Origin: Promethearchaeota archaeon
GTDB lineage: Archaea > Asgardarchaeota > Lokiarchaeia > Sigynarchaeales > SOKP01
Length of the DNA: 45,385 nucleotides
Direction: 5' to 3'
Assembly: GCA_013375495.1 (NCBI GenBank)
Contig: JABXKC010000031.1
Coordinates: forward strand, 1-45,385
Shown here: positions 15,242 through 23,040 of the stretch, piece after piece
Numbering within the stretch: position 1 is the stretch's first letter
How the letters are laid out: the number at the start of each line of letters is the position of its first letter
Notes under the pieces: model-generated
Seen by the model: the letters and a program-made list of their open reading frames with translations, nothing else
Told to the model about the DNA's origin: nothing
Database searches by the model: none
Translations under genes and position numbers: made by a program

Positions 15242-17359
15242 ATGGACACAAATGAAAGAATTGCAAGTATTGAAATTAATATGGAATCTCAGAAAAGTAG
15301 TTTAGAGTATTATCTAAAATTTATATTAGAAAAAAACGGACACCAAGATTCTGAGGAATTAGTGAAAAAATTTAATGAAGAACATGAAAAACTCCTCAAA
15401 AAACACGAAAAAGAAGATTTTACAGAACTTTCTCTTTTCTACAGGCATGTTATGATGTTTAAGCCAGCGTTAAATACAATTTTAAAACCTGGAAAAGAAT
15501 ACGACGAACTATGTGATACTATGGTTACCGCTTTCAATGTTGTTCTGGACAGAGTAAGAAAACAAGTTAATGATAGGAAGGCAAAGAAAAAGCCATCTGG
15601 ACCTATTTTACCAGGTAGCAGTAAAGCATTTGAACTTCGATATTTTTGTAGCGTTTGCAACGAGAGTTTTGAAATTCCTCCTGAAATGAAAGCCCAAATA
15701 GATAATTCAGAAGAGAAAGTTGAATTACCAAAACATCACGATAAAGAAATGGTAATTAAAATTGTAAAAATTGAAGAAAAAACCAAACCTGACGAAGAAT
15801 TTGAGGAAATTAAGATCTATCCTGCTGAATTATTGATGGGTCATTCAGATTCCGCTGATCAGAATGTGGAGTATCTCAATATTTTAAGCGTTGGTATTGA
15901 TGTTGGATCGTCCACCTCTCATTTAATCTTCTCACATCTTACCCTAAAAAGAGAAACCGGTTTTTTTAACATGTCAAATCGTTTTAATCTCGTTAATCGA
16001 GAGATAATTTACGAAGGAAACATTATATTTACACCTCTTATTGACAGATTTTCTATTAACATTGAAGAAATCGTGGATTTCTGTAAGAAAGAATACGAAA
16101 ATGCAAAAATTACACCTGAAATGGTTGATACTGGAGCTGTTATTGTCACGGGAGAAACTGCAAAAAAACAAAATGCTGCTGAAATTGTTAGAAGACTATC
16201 GTCAGAATCTGGAAAATTCGTAAGTGCTTCAGCCGGACCGAACTTTGAGTCGATGTTGGGGGCTATGGGGAGTGGAATGGTTGCCTTATCCAGAGAAAAT
16301 CAGAAAACTCTCATGAATATAGACATAGGAGGAGGTACAAGCAATATCGCTATAGCCTCTAACGGTGATGTCATTAGTACTTCATGTATCAATGTGGGTG
16401 GAAGATTATTGGGAATTGATAAAGATTTCAAAATTTGGCGAATAGATGAACCCACTGAATGGATTATGAAAGAACTTGGCATAAAATACAAGCTGGGAGA
16501 TACAATTCCGGAAGGTGAGGTTCGGAAAATCACCAACGAATATGCTAAAGCACTGCTTGAAGTAATGCAAGGTCCTGCCACAAATAAAATTGCAAAACTC
16601 CTTATGTTGACTGATGACATAGAAATTACAGGTCCAATTGATGGAATCTTATTTTCTGGGGGCATTGCTGAGATGATCTATGAGAGGGGTGAAGATGAGG
16701 ATACAGATAAAAACTCCAATCCATATAATGATATTGGTAAGTATCTTGCCGAAGATATTTATTCACTCTCCAAAAAACTAAACTTACCAATTATAGAACC
16801 TGAAAATAAGATAAGAGCAACCGTTATTGGAGCTGGGGCTTTTTCTCTGTCGATCTCAGGGTCCACTTGTTATTATGATGAATCCATAAACCTCCCGATA
16901 GAAAATGTACCCGTTGTACCAATCAACTTTGATTTCAAGGATCTTTTAGCTGAAAGACATGAAAATGTCGATAAACACAAAGAGAAGATTGCCCTCGCCC
17001 TAAAGAACTTTAATTTGGTTGAAGGGGAAGATGATTTCGCACTCTACATCAAGGACCTAATTATACCTCCTAACCTAATACCTCTAGCTAAAGTCATTGA
17101 AACATCCCTCCCAAATTCCGTTGTCAATAATAAATTGGTCCTTATAATCCTAGGAGGAGACGGCGGAAAAATGTTAGGTCTGACCATTAAGCGGGAGACT
17201 ACTATTAAAAATAACCTCTTTTGCTTAGATGAATTGGACCTAGAGGCGGGGGATTGGATAGATATAGGTGCTCCGCTCCAAACTGAACATCGAAAAGCAT
17301 TCCCGGTTACTGTAAAGAGTTTGGTGTTTAACAAGGAAAAGAAAGATTCGTGTGCATAA
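15242..17359 (+). CDS. EutA-like ASKHA protein with a 210-residue N-terminal extension
   Basis: Residues from about 215 on match EutA, the chaperone-like ATPase that reactivates B12-dependent ethanolamine ammonia-lyase. Matching segments are LSVGIDVGSSTSHLIFSHL (phosphate 1), AVIVTGETAKKQNA, SASAGPNFESMLGAMGSG, MNIDIGGGTSNIAIA (phosphate 2) and ILFSGGIAEMIYERG (adenosine). EutA is normally near 470 residues; this protein is 705. The extra N-terminus is helical (residues 5-115) and carries a zinc-knuckle piece FCSVCNESF at about 137 with no obvious second CxxC. No eutB/eutC or microcompartment genes are in view. It may serve another radical or B12 enzyme. Confidence 0.75.
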   Translation: MDTNERIASIEINMESQKSSLEYYLKFILEKNGHQDSEELVKKFNEEHEKLLKKHEKEDFTELSLFYRHVMMFKPALNTILKPGKEYDELCDTMVTAFNVVLDRVRKQVNDRKAKKKPSGPILPGSSKAFELRYFCSVCNESFEIPPEMKAQIDNSEEKVELPKHHDKEMVIKIVKIEEKTKPDEEFEEIKIYPAELLMGHSDSADQNVEYLNILSVGIDVGSSTSHLIFSHLTLKRETGFFNMSNRFNLVNREIIYEGNIIFTPLIDRFSINIEEIVDFCKKEYENAKITPEMVDTGAVIVTGETAKKQNAAEIVRRLSSESGKFVSASAGPNFESMLGAMGSGMVALSRENQKTLMNIDIGGGTSNIAIASNGDVISTSCINVGGRLLGIDKDFKIWRIDEPTEWIMKELGIKYKLGDTIPEGEVRKITNEYAKALLEVMQGPATNKIAKLLMLTDDIEITGPIDGILFSGGIAEMIYERGEDEDTDKNSNPYNDIGKYLAEDIYSLSKKLNLPIIEPENKIRATVIGAGAFSLSISGSTCYYDESINLPIENVPVVPINFDFKDLLAERHENVDKHKEKIALALKNFNLVEGEDDFALYIKDLIIPPNLIPLAKVIETSLPNSVVNNKLVLIILGGDGGKMLGLTIKRETTIKNNLFCLDELDLEAGDWIDIGAPLQTEHRKAFPVTVKSLVFNKEKKDSCA

Positions 17360-17395
17360 AAATTAATCTCAAATATTTAAGTTGTGAAATCTTGA

Positions 17396-18469
17396 TTAAT
17401 CAAACAAATTTTTTATAAATTGACCAATTTTATCTATAGCTTCTTTTGCTTCAGGAAGGTCGTAGAGACCGTAATTTTGCCAGACATGAGGCATATCGTC
17501 CCATTCTTGTAGAATGGCATTAACACCGGCAGCTTTCGCAAGTTCCACTAATCGTGTAGAATGATCGTAGACCATCTCACTTGTGCTTACCTGCGCTAAA
17601 ATTGGAGGGAAACCTGTTAAGTCAGCAAAGATTGGGCATGCGAGAGGATTATTAGGATCTGCTCCATTTAGATATGCGGGAATCCACCAAAAAACGCCCA
17701 CATCTGCCATAACACAATCTGTTGGAGCATTCTCTAGAATTGTTTTACTATTTATCGTATAATCAATACCGGGAGAGAGAACTATAGCACCTCTGGGCAT
17801 GGTAATACCTTCCTCTTTAATTTTAATAAGAGTTGCGAGAGCCATGTTTCCACCCGCAGAAGCTCCACCAATAATGATATTTTCAGGTTTATATCCATTC
17901 GAGAGAAGCCATTTATAAGATGCAAAACAATCGTTTGGACCCTCAGGGAATGGATGTTCGGGTGCAAGAGCGTAATCCACGCTCAATACTTTTACTTGCG
18001 CGGCTTTTCCAATCTCAACTGTATAAGGTCGGCTGGACATTGGAGATCCTAACACATGTCCTCCTCCGTGAAAATACAATAAGACTTTTTTTTCATCAAC
18101 ACCCTCAGAGATTTGCCACTCTGCTCGCACTCCCCCAGTATTAATAGATTCAATTTTTACATCTGGAGACAACGGATGCTGTTCTTGGAGAATTTTTCCT
18201 TTATATTCCATTGCACCGCGAAAAATCTTTGCTAACTGCTTCATTTGGTCTCTATTTATAAGATTGTAAAGATCCTCTGTTTTACCTTCTCCAGATTCGA
18301 GTATCTCATAGAATCTTTTATTTCCGTCTGCAATTATAGAGAGCATTTTTATAACGTCGATTCCTTCCTTTTCCGCAATCTCGAGTGCTCCTTTCGTAAT
18401 TATTTTTTGACTCTTTTGTTGGAGTTTTTTTACATCTGGCCTTAATAATAGTTTGTTCAATATCGGCAT
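17396..18469 (-). CDS. Alpha/beta hydrolase of the hormone-sensitive-lipase family
   Basis: This 357-residue carboxylesterase-type enzyme has the HSL oxyanion motif LYFHGGGHVLGSP (about 127-139) and the nucleophile elbow IIGGASAGGNMAL (Ser near residue 203). The acidic residue lies in the region STSEMVYDHS and the His in MPHVWQNYG. The first 90 residues are a helical cap. It is probably a cytoplasmic esterase on short acyl chains. It converges on the EutA-like gene (37-base gap) and shows no operon partner. Confidence 0.88.
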   Translation of the reverse strand: MPILNKLLLRPDVKKLQQKSQKIITKGALEIAEKEGIDVIKMLSIIADGNKRFYEILESGEGKTEDLYNLINRDQMKQLAKIFRGAMEYKGKILQEQHPLSPDVKIESINTGGVRAEWQISEGVDEKKVLLYFHGGGHVLGSPMSSRPYTVEIGKAAQVKVLSVDYALAPEHPFPEGPNDCFASYKWLLSNGYKPENIIIGGASAGGNMALATLIKIKEEGITMPRGAIVLSPGIDYTINSKTILENAPTDCVMADVGVFWWIPAYLNGADPNNPLACPIFADLTGFPPILAQVSTSEMVYDHSTRLVELAKAAGVNAILQEWDDMPHVWQNYGLYDLPEAKEAIDKIGQFIKNLFD

Positions 18470-18603
18470 AAAAATAATAAAATTGCTTTTTTATATAAAG
18501 TTTTTTTATTAGATATACGACGCCCAAACCGATGATAATAATAATAGAAATGTTATAAAAAATAAACCAAATATTTTTAATTTCTATTAGAATAGATGTA
18601 TTT

Positions 18604-18987
18604 ATGGATGGAGTAAATCTATTTGGACTACCCGTAGATGATATGGAACGAGCGAAAAAATTTTTTAGTAAGACATTTGGTTGGAGCTTTATGGCTACTG
18701 GTATGGATGGAAATCATCATTTTGCGACAACAGTTCCAATAGATGAAAATGGTCTACCAACTGAACCTGGTGGAATAAACGGAGGATTACTTCAACGCGG
18801 TACTTATGAGCAGCAAGTGACAAGTATTTTCATAAAAGTAAAGTCAATTGATAATACGATTGATAAAGTAGTAAAAAATGGTGGAAAGCAAATTCTGGCT
18901 AAAGTTCCCATAGCAGATTTTGCCTACTTTGCTCAAATAAATGACTCTGAAGGAAATTTAATTAGTCTTTGGGAAGACAAAATCTAG
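18604..18987 (+). CDS. VOC-superfamily (glyoxalase-like) protein
   Basis: This 127-residue protein has two beta-alpha-beta-beta-beta modules. It starts MDGVNLFGLPVDDMERAKKF and ends DSEGNLISLWEDK, the classic VOC end containing the metal-ligand Glu/His position (here NLISLWE). It resembles the single-unit CFP30/glyoxalase-like proteins. The substrate is unknown. It is followed after 13 bases by the alkyltransferase gene, so the two may share a transcript. Confidence 0.85.
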   Translation: MDGVNLFGLPVDDMERAKKFFSKTFGWSFMATGMDGNHHFATTVPIDENGLPTEPGGINGGLLQRGTYEQQVTSIFIKVKSIDNTIDKVVKNGGKQILAKVPIADFAYFAQINDSEGNLISLWEDKI

Positions 18988-19000
18988 GAAATGATCAAGC

Positions 19001-19558
19001 GTGGCATATCAATTTTACTCTATATTTACTTCTCAATTTAATTCGTTTACAATAGTTTGGAAAGAGAACGACTCTGAAGTACGAGTTCAACGTATATTTC
19101 TTAGCGATCTTGAAAAAAAATCTGAAATAAAAGCGCGTGACGCTTTCACAACAATTGAATTAGGCTCTTCTTCAATAATCGAAGCGCTAGGATCTAAAAT
19201 TCTCCAGTTTTTAAAGGGTGATAAGATAAACTTTGATTTGCAATTAATCGATTTTGACCAATGTTTTAGAATTCAAAAGAAGGTACTATTAGCAGAATAC
19301 GATGTTCCAAGAGGTTGGGTTAGTACGTATAAGCGAATTGCAAATAAAATCGGTATACCCAAAGGTGCGAGGGTAGTAGGAAACGCTTTAGCAAAAAATC
19401 CATTTCCTATCGTAATTCCATGTCATAGGGCAATAAAATCAAATGGAGAACTTGGGGGATTTCAAGGAGGGATTGAAATGAAACGAGCATTGTTAGAAAT
19501 GGAAGGAATAGAATTTTCAAATAGGGGAAAAGTTACCACGAATAAAATTTACTATTGA
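19001..19558 (+). CDS. ogt: Methylated-DNA--protein-cysteine methyltransferase
   Basis: This 185-residue suicide repair protein moves alkyl groups from O6-alkylguanine to its own cysteine. The active site is IVIPCHRAIKSNG (Cys near 142), and the recognition helix region reads GWVSTYKRIANKIGIP and RVVGNALAKNPFP, all conserved in Ogt/MGMT. The GTG at 19001 is the start. The N-terminal domain is short and diverged. It lies 13 bases after the VOC gene. Confidence 0.92.
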   Translation: MAYQFYSIFTSQFNSFTIVWKENDSEVRVQRIFLSDLEKKSEIKARDAFTTIELGSSSIIEALGSKILQFLKGDKINFDLQLIDFDQCFRIQKKVLLAEYDVPRGWVSTYKRIANKIGIPKGARVVGNALAKNPFPIVIPCHRAIKSNGELGGFQGGIEMKRALLEMEGIEFSNRGKVTTNKIYY

Positions 19559-19600
19559 TATCAAGGATTCTACTTAAGTTCTTAGGAATCAATAGATAAA

Positions 19601-19672
19601 TGCGCCCTCCGGGAATTGAACCCGGGTCCTCGGGTTGGAAACCCGAGATTCTAACCACTATACTAAGAGCGC
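19601..19672 (-). tRNA. tRNA-Gly(UCC)
   Basis: On the minus strand the cloverleaf is complete. The 7-bp acceptor pairs GCGCTCT with AGGGCGC. The anticodon arm is TCGGG-TTTCCAA-CCCGA, giving anticodon TCC, and the T arm is CCGGG-TTCAATT-CCCGG. CCA is not encoded; position 19601 supplies the discriminator A. There is no intron. Confidence 0.95.
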
Positions 19673-19688
19673 TGTATAAAAACAGAAG

Positions 19689-19702
19689 ATATTTAAAAAG
19701 AA
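19689..19702 (-). promoter_or_regulatory. TATA box of the tRNA-Gly gene
   Basis: On the minus strand a CTTTTTAAATATC-like box lies about 23-27 bases upstream of the tRNA 5' end, the normal archaeal TATA distance. Confidence 0.55.
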
Positions 19703-19781
19703 TTTTTCAAGTTAATTTGAAAAAAAATTGATTATTTGTATATATTAACTATTAAAAAAAAACTTTCTCATAGTTATTTTG

Positions 19782-20456
19782 TTACATAATGTCATTAGTA
19801 ATTTCATAAAAGCTAACTATTTTATTTACGATAACCCACGCATCCAAAGAATAATTCGAAATTGATACAATTTTATCGCTTAGGTTTAAGATATCTTCTG
19901 TAAAATAACCTTTTTGAAAACCACCAATAATAGCAATATAATTTCTAGTCAAATCTTTATCAAATAAATCGAGATGATATTTAACTAATTCCCCCCTGCT
20001 TGAAAAGATTAATATTTCCTTCTTTTTAAAAGATTTTACTAAATCCCTTAAATTTCCATTAAATTGCGAAATTAAAAGTAATTCTTTTGTTCGAATTTCA
20101 TTTTCCCTTAGCAATTTTGCCATTAATCCTTTAAATCTATTATAATTTCTAGCGATTTTGATTTGTGGGTTAATTTCGAATATTTTATTATTTAAAGTAT
20201 GAATATATAGCTTTAAATTACCACTTTTATTCAAGGGAGATCCCAAAGCGTTTAATAGGCAGCTATGGGTAATATCAGGACGTCCCCTTTTTTGAAAGTT
20301 TTTAAGTTTAACCATCGCAGAATGGTGTAGCGCATTATCAAGTAGTTGTGAAGGATAAGAATCTTTTTTTATGTTTTTTTGAATAGCAGGATGATTTTTA
20401 ATTTCTTCGGGGATTAATTCTAGTCCACATTCTGCTAAAATGACTGTTAAAGGCAT
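19782..20456 (-). CDS. nep1: 16S rRNA pseudouridine N1-methyltransferase Nep1
   Basis: This 224-residue SPOUT-class enzyme makes N1-methylpseudouridine in helix 35 of 16S rRNA during small-subunit assembly. Family signatures are GRPDITHSCLLNALGSPLNK (about 58-77), LKLYIHTLNNKIFEINP and IARNYNRFKGLMAKLL. The C-terminal SAM-binding knot region reads YIAIIGGFQKGYFTEDIL. It is the last gene of a minus-strand operon after yhbY and rnp4 (37-base gap), all in RNA biogenesis. Confidence 0.93.
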   Translation of the reverse strand: MPLTVILAECGLELIPEEIKNHPAIQKNIKKDSYPSQLLDNALHHSAMVKLKNFQKRGRPDITHSCLLNALGSPLNKSGNLKLYIHTLNNKIFEINPQIKIARNYNRFKGLMAKLLRENEIRTKELLLISQFNGNLRDLVKSFKKKEILIFSSRGELVKYHLDLFDKDLTRNYIAIIGGFQKGYFTEDILNLSDKIVSISNYSLDAWVIVNKIVSFYEITNDIM

Positions 20457-20493
20457 ATTTAATAATAGATTTTTCTTTATTCTTATCTATATT

Positions 20494-20823
20494 TTACTTT
20501 AATTTAATAAAATACCTAGTTGTATGATTACAATCTAGACAAGTAGTTGAGACGTGAGAGCCCTTTCCTTTTGAATGTATTCTTGTTCTGCAATTAATTC
20601 CGGGATAGAGTAATTTCTTGCATTTATGGCAAATCCGCTTTTTCCATTGTGCTGGAATTCGAATTTTAGCTCTTTGGGCATATCGTCTCGCAAGAAAAAT
20701 ATACCTATTAGCTAATTCTTTATCGTTAGGGAATATGTCGTGTGCTTTCTGAAACAAATAGTTCATTCTTGTATCAGCAATCCGTTTAATGATTGATTTA
20801 TTATTCCGCTTATTTTTCGCCAT
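20494..20823 (-). CDS. rnp4: Ribonuclease P protein component 4 (Rpp21/Rpr2)
   Basis: This 109-residue protein is one of the archaeal RNase P subunits. Two helices (RIADTRMNYLFQKAHDI and ANRYIFLARRYAQRAKIRIP) precede a zinc ribbon ICHKCKKLLYPG then CLDCNHTTRYF, the Rpr2/Rpp21 hallmark. It lies between yhbY and nep1 on the same strand. Confidence 0.93.
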   Translation of the reverse strand: MAKNKRNNKSIIKRIADTRMNYLFQKAHDIFPNDKELANRYIFLARRYAQRAKIRIPAQWKKRICHKCKKLLYPGINCRTRIHSKGKGSHVSTTCLDCNHTTRYFIKLK

Positions 20824-20850
20824 CTAGGTTATATCTCATCAGTTTTAATT

Positions 20851-21117
20851 TTATTTTTTTAGTTCATACACTGAAATTACGATCATTTTTCCTCTGACAT
20901 CCAGAACATAGGAATTCGTTGCTTGTGAAATTTGGTCAGCAAAACTAGTAATATTTGATTTTGTAGCTACTGATTTTAACACTTTTATTTTAATTATTTT
21001 ATATCTCTTAAGCAACTGTTGCACATGAGTTAAAAAATCATTTGTAAGTCCCTTTTTCCCTAATGTGGCGTGTGGTGAAGATAACAGTACTTTTTTAAAC
21101 TCGTTTTGATAACTCAT
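20851..21117 (-). CDS. YhbY/CRM-domain RNA-binding protein
   Basis: This 88-residue single CRM domain has LGKKGLTNDFLTHVQQLL (the GxxG-type loop region), IKIKVLKSVATKSN and SYVLDVRGKMIVISVYE. YhbY-type proteins bind pre-ribosomal RNA. It heads the yhbY-rnp4-nep1 operon and is divergent from rps19e across 87 bases. Confidence 0.88.
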   Translation of the reverse strand: MSYQNEFKKVLLSSPHATLGKKGLTNDFLTHVQQLLKRYKIIKIKVLKSVATKSNITSFADQISQATNSYVLDVRGKMIVISVYELKK

Positions 21118-21204
21118 TGCCCCAAAATACTACTTTTACCAAAAAATTTTTAATCTAATTACTCTTTTTAAATGTATCATATAATATTAAAATTGATTTT
21201 GTTT

Positions 21205-21624
21205 ATGTCGATATTTATCGTTGAACCCGAGAAGCTCATTAATACAGTCGCAGAAAAATTAAGAGATTTCCCTGAAATCAAGCCACCTGAAGGGAGTCAA
21301 TTTTGGAAGACAGCATTTTTTAAGGAATTAGCTCCAATTGATCACGAAAATTTCTGGTATATCAGATGCGCTTCACTATTAAGGAAAATAAAAAAATTTG
21401 GTCCTGTTGGAGTTAATAAACTCAGAAAGCATTATGGGGGTAAAAACAAAAATGGACCAGGTCGTCATCATAGTGCTAAAGGAAGCGGAAAAATTATCCG
21501 TGTAGCGTTACAACAGTTGGAAGATGCAAATCTAATTGTAAAACAAGATAGAGATGGTAGAATTGTTACTCCAGAAGGAACAAGTCTATTAGAAAGAACC
21601 GCGTATATAATTACTAGAAAATAA
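21205..21624 (+). CDS. rps19e: Small-subunit ribosomal protein eS19
   Basis: Residues from MSIFIVEPEKLINTVAEKL match eS19, with WYIRCASLLRKIKKFGPVGV, NGPGRHHSAKGSGKIIR and LEDANLIVKQ DRDG-type segments. The ATG at 21205 is preferred over 21172, because the earlier start would add 11 hydrophobic residues not found in the family. The TATA-like TTTTTAAA at about 21165-21172 also lies the right distance for a short leader. It heads a ribosomal operon with pdcd5, rpl39e and rpl31e. Confidence 0.93.
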   Translation: MSIFIVEPEKLINTVAEKLRDFPEIKPPEGSQFWKTAFFKELAPIDHENFWYIRCASLLRKIKKFGPVGVNKLRKHYGGKNKNGPGRHHSAKGSGKIIRVALQQLEDANLIVKQDRDGRIVTPEGTSLLERTAYIITRK

Positions 21625-21655
21625 ATTAAAAATTACATATCTAAGGTTTTCAACT

Positions 21656-21994
21656 TTGAGCGATGAAGAAGAATTAGAAAACATTAGAAGAAAAAAACTA
21701 GAGCAACTTCAACAACAAGCAGTCCAACAACAAATAGCTGGGCAACAGCAAGAGGAGTATAACAAACAAAAATATCAAATAATGAGAAAGATATTAAGCC
21801 AAGAAGGACGTCAGCGATTAGAAAATATAAGAATAGTTAAACCTCAATTCGCAGAACAAATCGAGCTACAATTAATACAATTATTTCAATCAGGAAGATT
21901 ACGAGGAGCTACTCCATTACCCGATAAAGAATTTAAAAAAATTTTAGAAAAGTTAACAGCAGGAAACAAAAAAGAATTTAATATTAAGAAATAA
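21656..21994 (+). CDS. PDCD5-like DNA-binding protein
   Basis: This 112-residue archaeal/eukaryotic PDCD5 (TFAR19) homologue has a helical, Gln-rich N-terminus (EQLQQQAVQQQIAGQQQEEY). The compact three-helix core contains ILSQEGRQRLENIRIVKP and LQSGRLRGATPLPDKEF-like segments. The start is TTG (SDEEEL). It lies between rps19e and rpl39e, its usual archaeal neighbourhood. Confidence 0.92.
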   Translation: MSDEEELENIRRKKLEQLQQQAVQQQIAGQQQEEYNKQKYQIMRKILSQEGRQRLENIRIVKPQFAEQIELQLIQLFQSGRLRGATPLPDKEFKKILEKLTAGNKKEFNIKK

Positions 21995-22009
21995 ACTCAG
22001 TGTATAAAA

Positions 22010-22171
22010 ATGGCGCGTAATAAAGATTTACCCTCAAAATTAAGGAGGGCTAAAAGAATGAAACAAAGTCGTTCAGTCCCTAATTGGGTTGTGAGGAGAA
22101 CTGGCGGAAGAGTAAGGTCTAGTCCTTATTCTAGAAGAGAATGGCGAAATACAAGATTGAAGAGAGATTAA
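22010..22171 (+). CDS. rpl39e: Large-subunit ribosomal protein eL39
   Basis: This 53-residue, very basic protein starts MARNKDLPSKLRRAKRMKQS and contains VPNWVVRRTGGRV, the eL39 signature, ending in RREWRNTRLKRD. Length and sequence are standard. It lies 15 bases after the PDCD5 gene and 27 bases before eL31. Confidence 0.95.
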   Translation: MARNKDLPSKLRRAKRMKQSRSVPNWVVRRTGGRVRSSPYSRREWRNTRLKRD

Positions 22172-22198
22172 ACAATAAACTTATAACCCTGATGTATT

Positions 22199-22660
22199 AT
22201 GGCAAAGAAGAAATCAAAAGAAATAAGCTTGGATGATTTAGAAGAGGAACTAGTTGATACTAAAGACCTCGAAGAAGATGAGGATGAAATCGAAGAAATC
22301 GAAGAATTCGACTTAGATGAAATATCTGATGAAGAAGAAGTTGGCGAAATTTTTGAAGAAGAACTCGAAGAATTTGAAGAAATTGAAGAAGAAGCCCCAA
22401 AAGAAGAAATTATAGATGAACGAATTTATGTAATACCACTCGCAAAAGCTCGACGAGGTCCACGTAATAAATGGGCTAAAAAGGGAATTAGATATCTTAG
22501 AGAATTTATGGAGCGTCATTTTAAACCAGAATCTTTAATTATCTCGCAAGAAGTTAATGAAGCAATATGGGCTCGTGGAATTCAAAAACCACCAAGAAAA
22601 ATTAAAATAAGAGCAACAAAGAATATTGATGGTCTTGTTGTATGTTATTTAGCCGAATGA
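22199..22660 (+). CDS. rpl31e: Large-subunit ribosomal protein eL31 with a long acidic N-terminal extension
   Basis: Residues about 71-153 are eL31: RIYVIPLAKARRGPRNKWAK, then KGIRYLREFMERHFKP and IWARGIQKPPRKIKIRA. The first 70 residues are a nearly continuous Glu/Asp tract (DLEEDEDEIEEIEEFDLDE) after a basic MAKKKSKE. Usual archaeal eL31 is under 100 residues. The ATG at 22199 is in a good place 27 bases after eL39, and the tract is stop-free, so the extension is probably translated. An internal start is hard to find because no Met precedes the core. Confidence 0.92.
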   Translation: MAKKKSKEISLDDLEEELVDTKDLEEDEDEIEEIEEFDLDEISDEEEVGEIFEEELEEFEEIEEEAPKEEIIDERIYVIPLAKARRGPRNKWAKKGIRYLREFMERHFKPESLIISQEVNEAIWARGIQKPPRKIKIRATKNIDGLVVCYLAE

Positions 22661-22791
22661 ATCAATATACTTAATATTACTAATTTTAAAAATTAAAAAT
22701 TATCGCTAGTCTTTTAGTTTTAAAAGTTATTCTTTTTACTTTATCTTAAAAATTTAAGACTTCTCCAATCACATATAGAAGGTGATATCCT

Positions 22792-23028
22792 ATAGCAGAT
22801 TTATCGTTAATAAAATTTTATTTTTCATCAGATCTAAAAACAATGGATAAAGAAGAAGCGAAGAGAAAAGTAATTGAGAAAGGAGGGATCGTAAGAGAAG
22901 AGATTTCTCCTGATCTGTGGTATTTAGTTACAAACGATTCTCAGGGTGAAACTAAAAATTTCAATAAAGCACGCAAGTTAAGGGTAACTTTCATTGATGA
23001 AATAGAATTTCTAAAAATGTTAAAATAA
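22792..23028 (+). CDS. Single BRCT domain mini-protein, probable non-canonical start
   Basis: The C-terminal part reads EEAKRKVIEKGGIVREEIS, LWYLVTNDSQGETKNFNKA and FIDEIEFLKML. This is a BRCT domain like that of NAD-dependent DNA ligase. The first annotated ATG (22843) would cut off the first strand, but the upstream codons SLIKFYFSSDLKTM supply it. The in-frame region back to a TGA at 22783 has no ATG, GTG or TTG. GGTGAT lies at 22781-22786 and an ATA at 22792. Start coordinates are therefore inferred. It sits between rpl31e and eif6, where no such gene is usual. Confidence 0.6.
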   Translation: MADLSLIKFYFSSDLKTMDKEEAKRKVIEKGGIVREEISPDLWYLVTNDSQGETKNFNKARKLRVTFIDEIEFLKMLK

Positions 23029-23040
23029 AAAAAAAATGAA

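Noticed and set aside
19601..19672. tRNA-Gly as an integration site
   Set aside because: No integrase gene and no second copy of the tRNA 3' end is visible nearby; the neighbours are core genes.
22313..22519. Phe-rich minus-strand ORF
   Set aside because: Shadow of the acidic GAA-rich extension of eL31.
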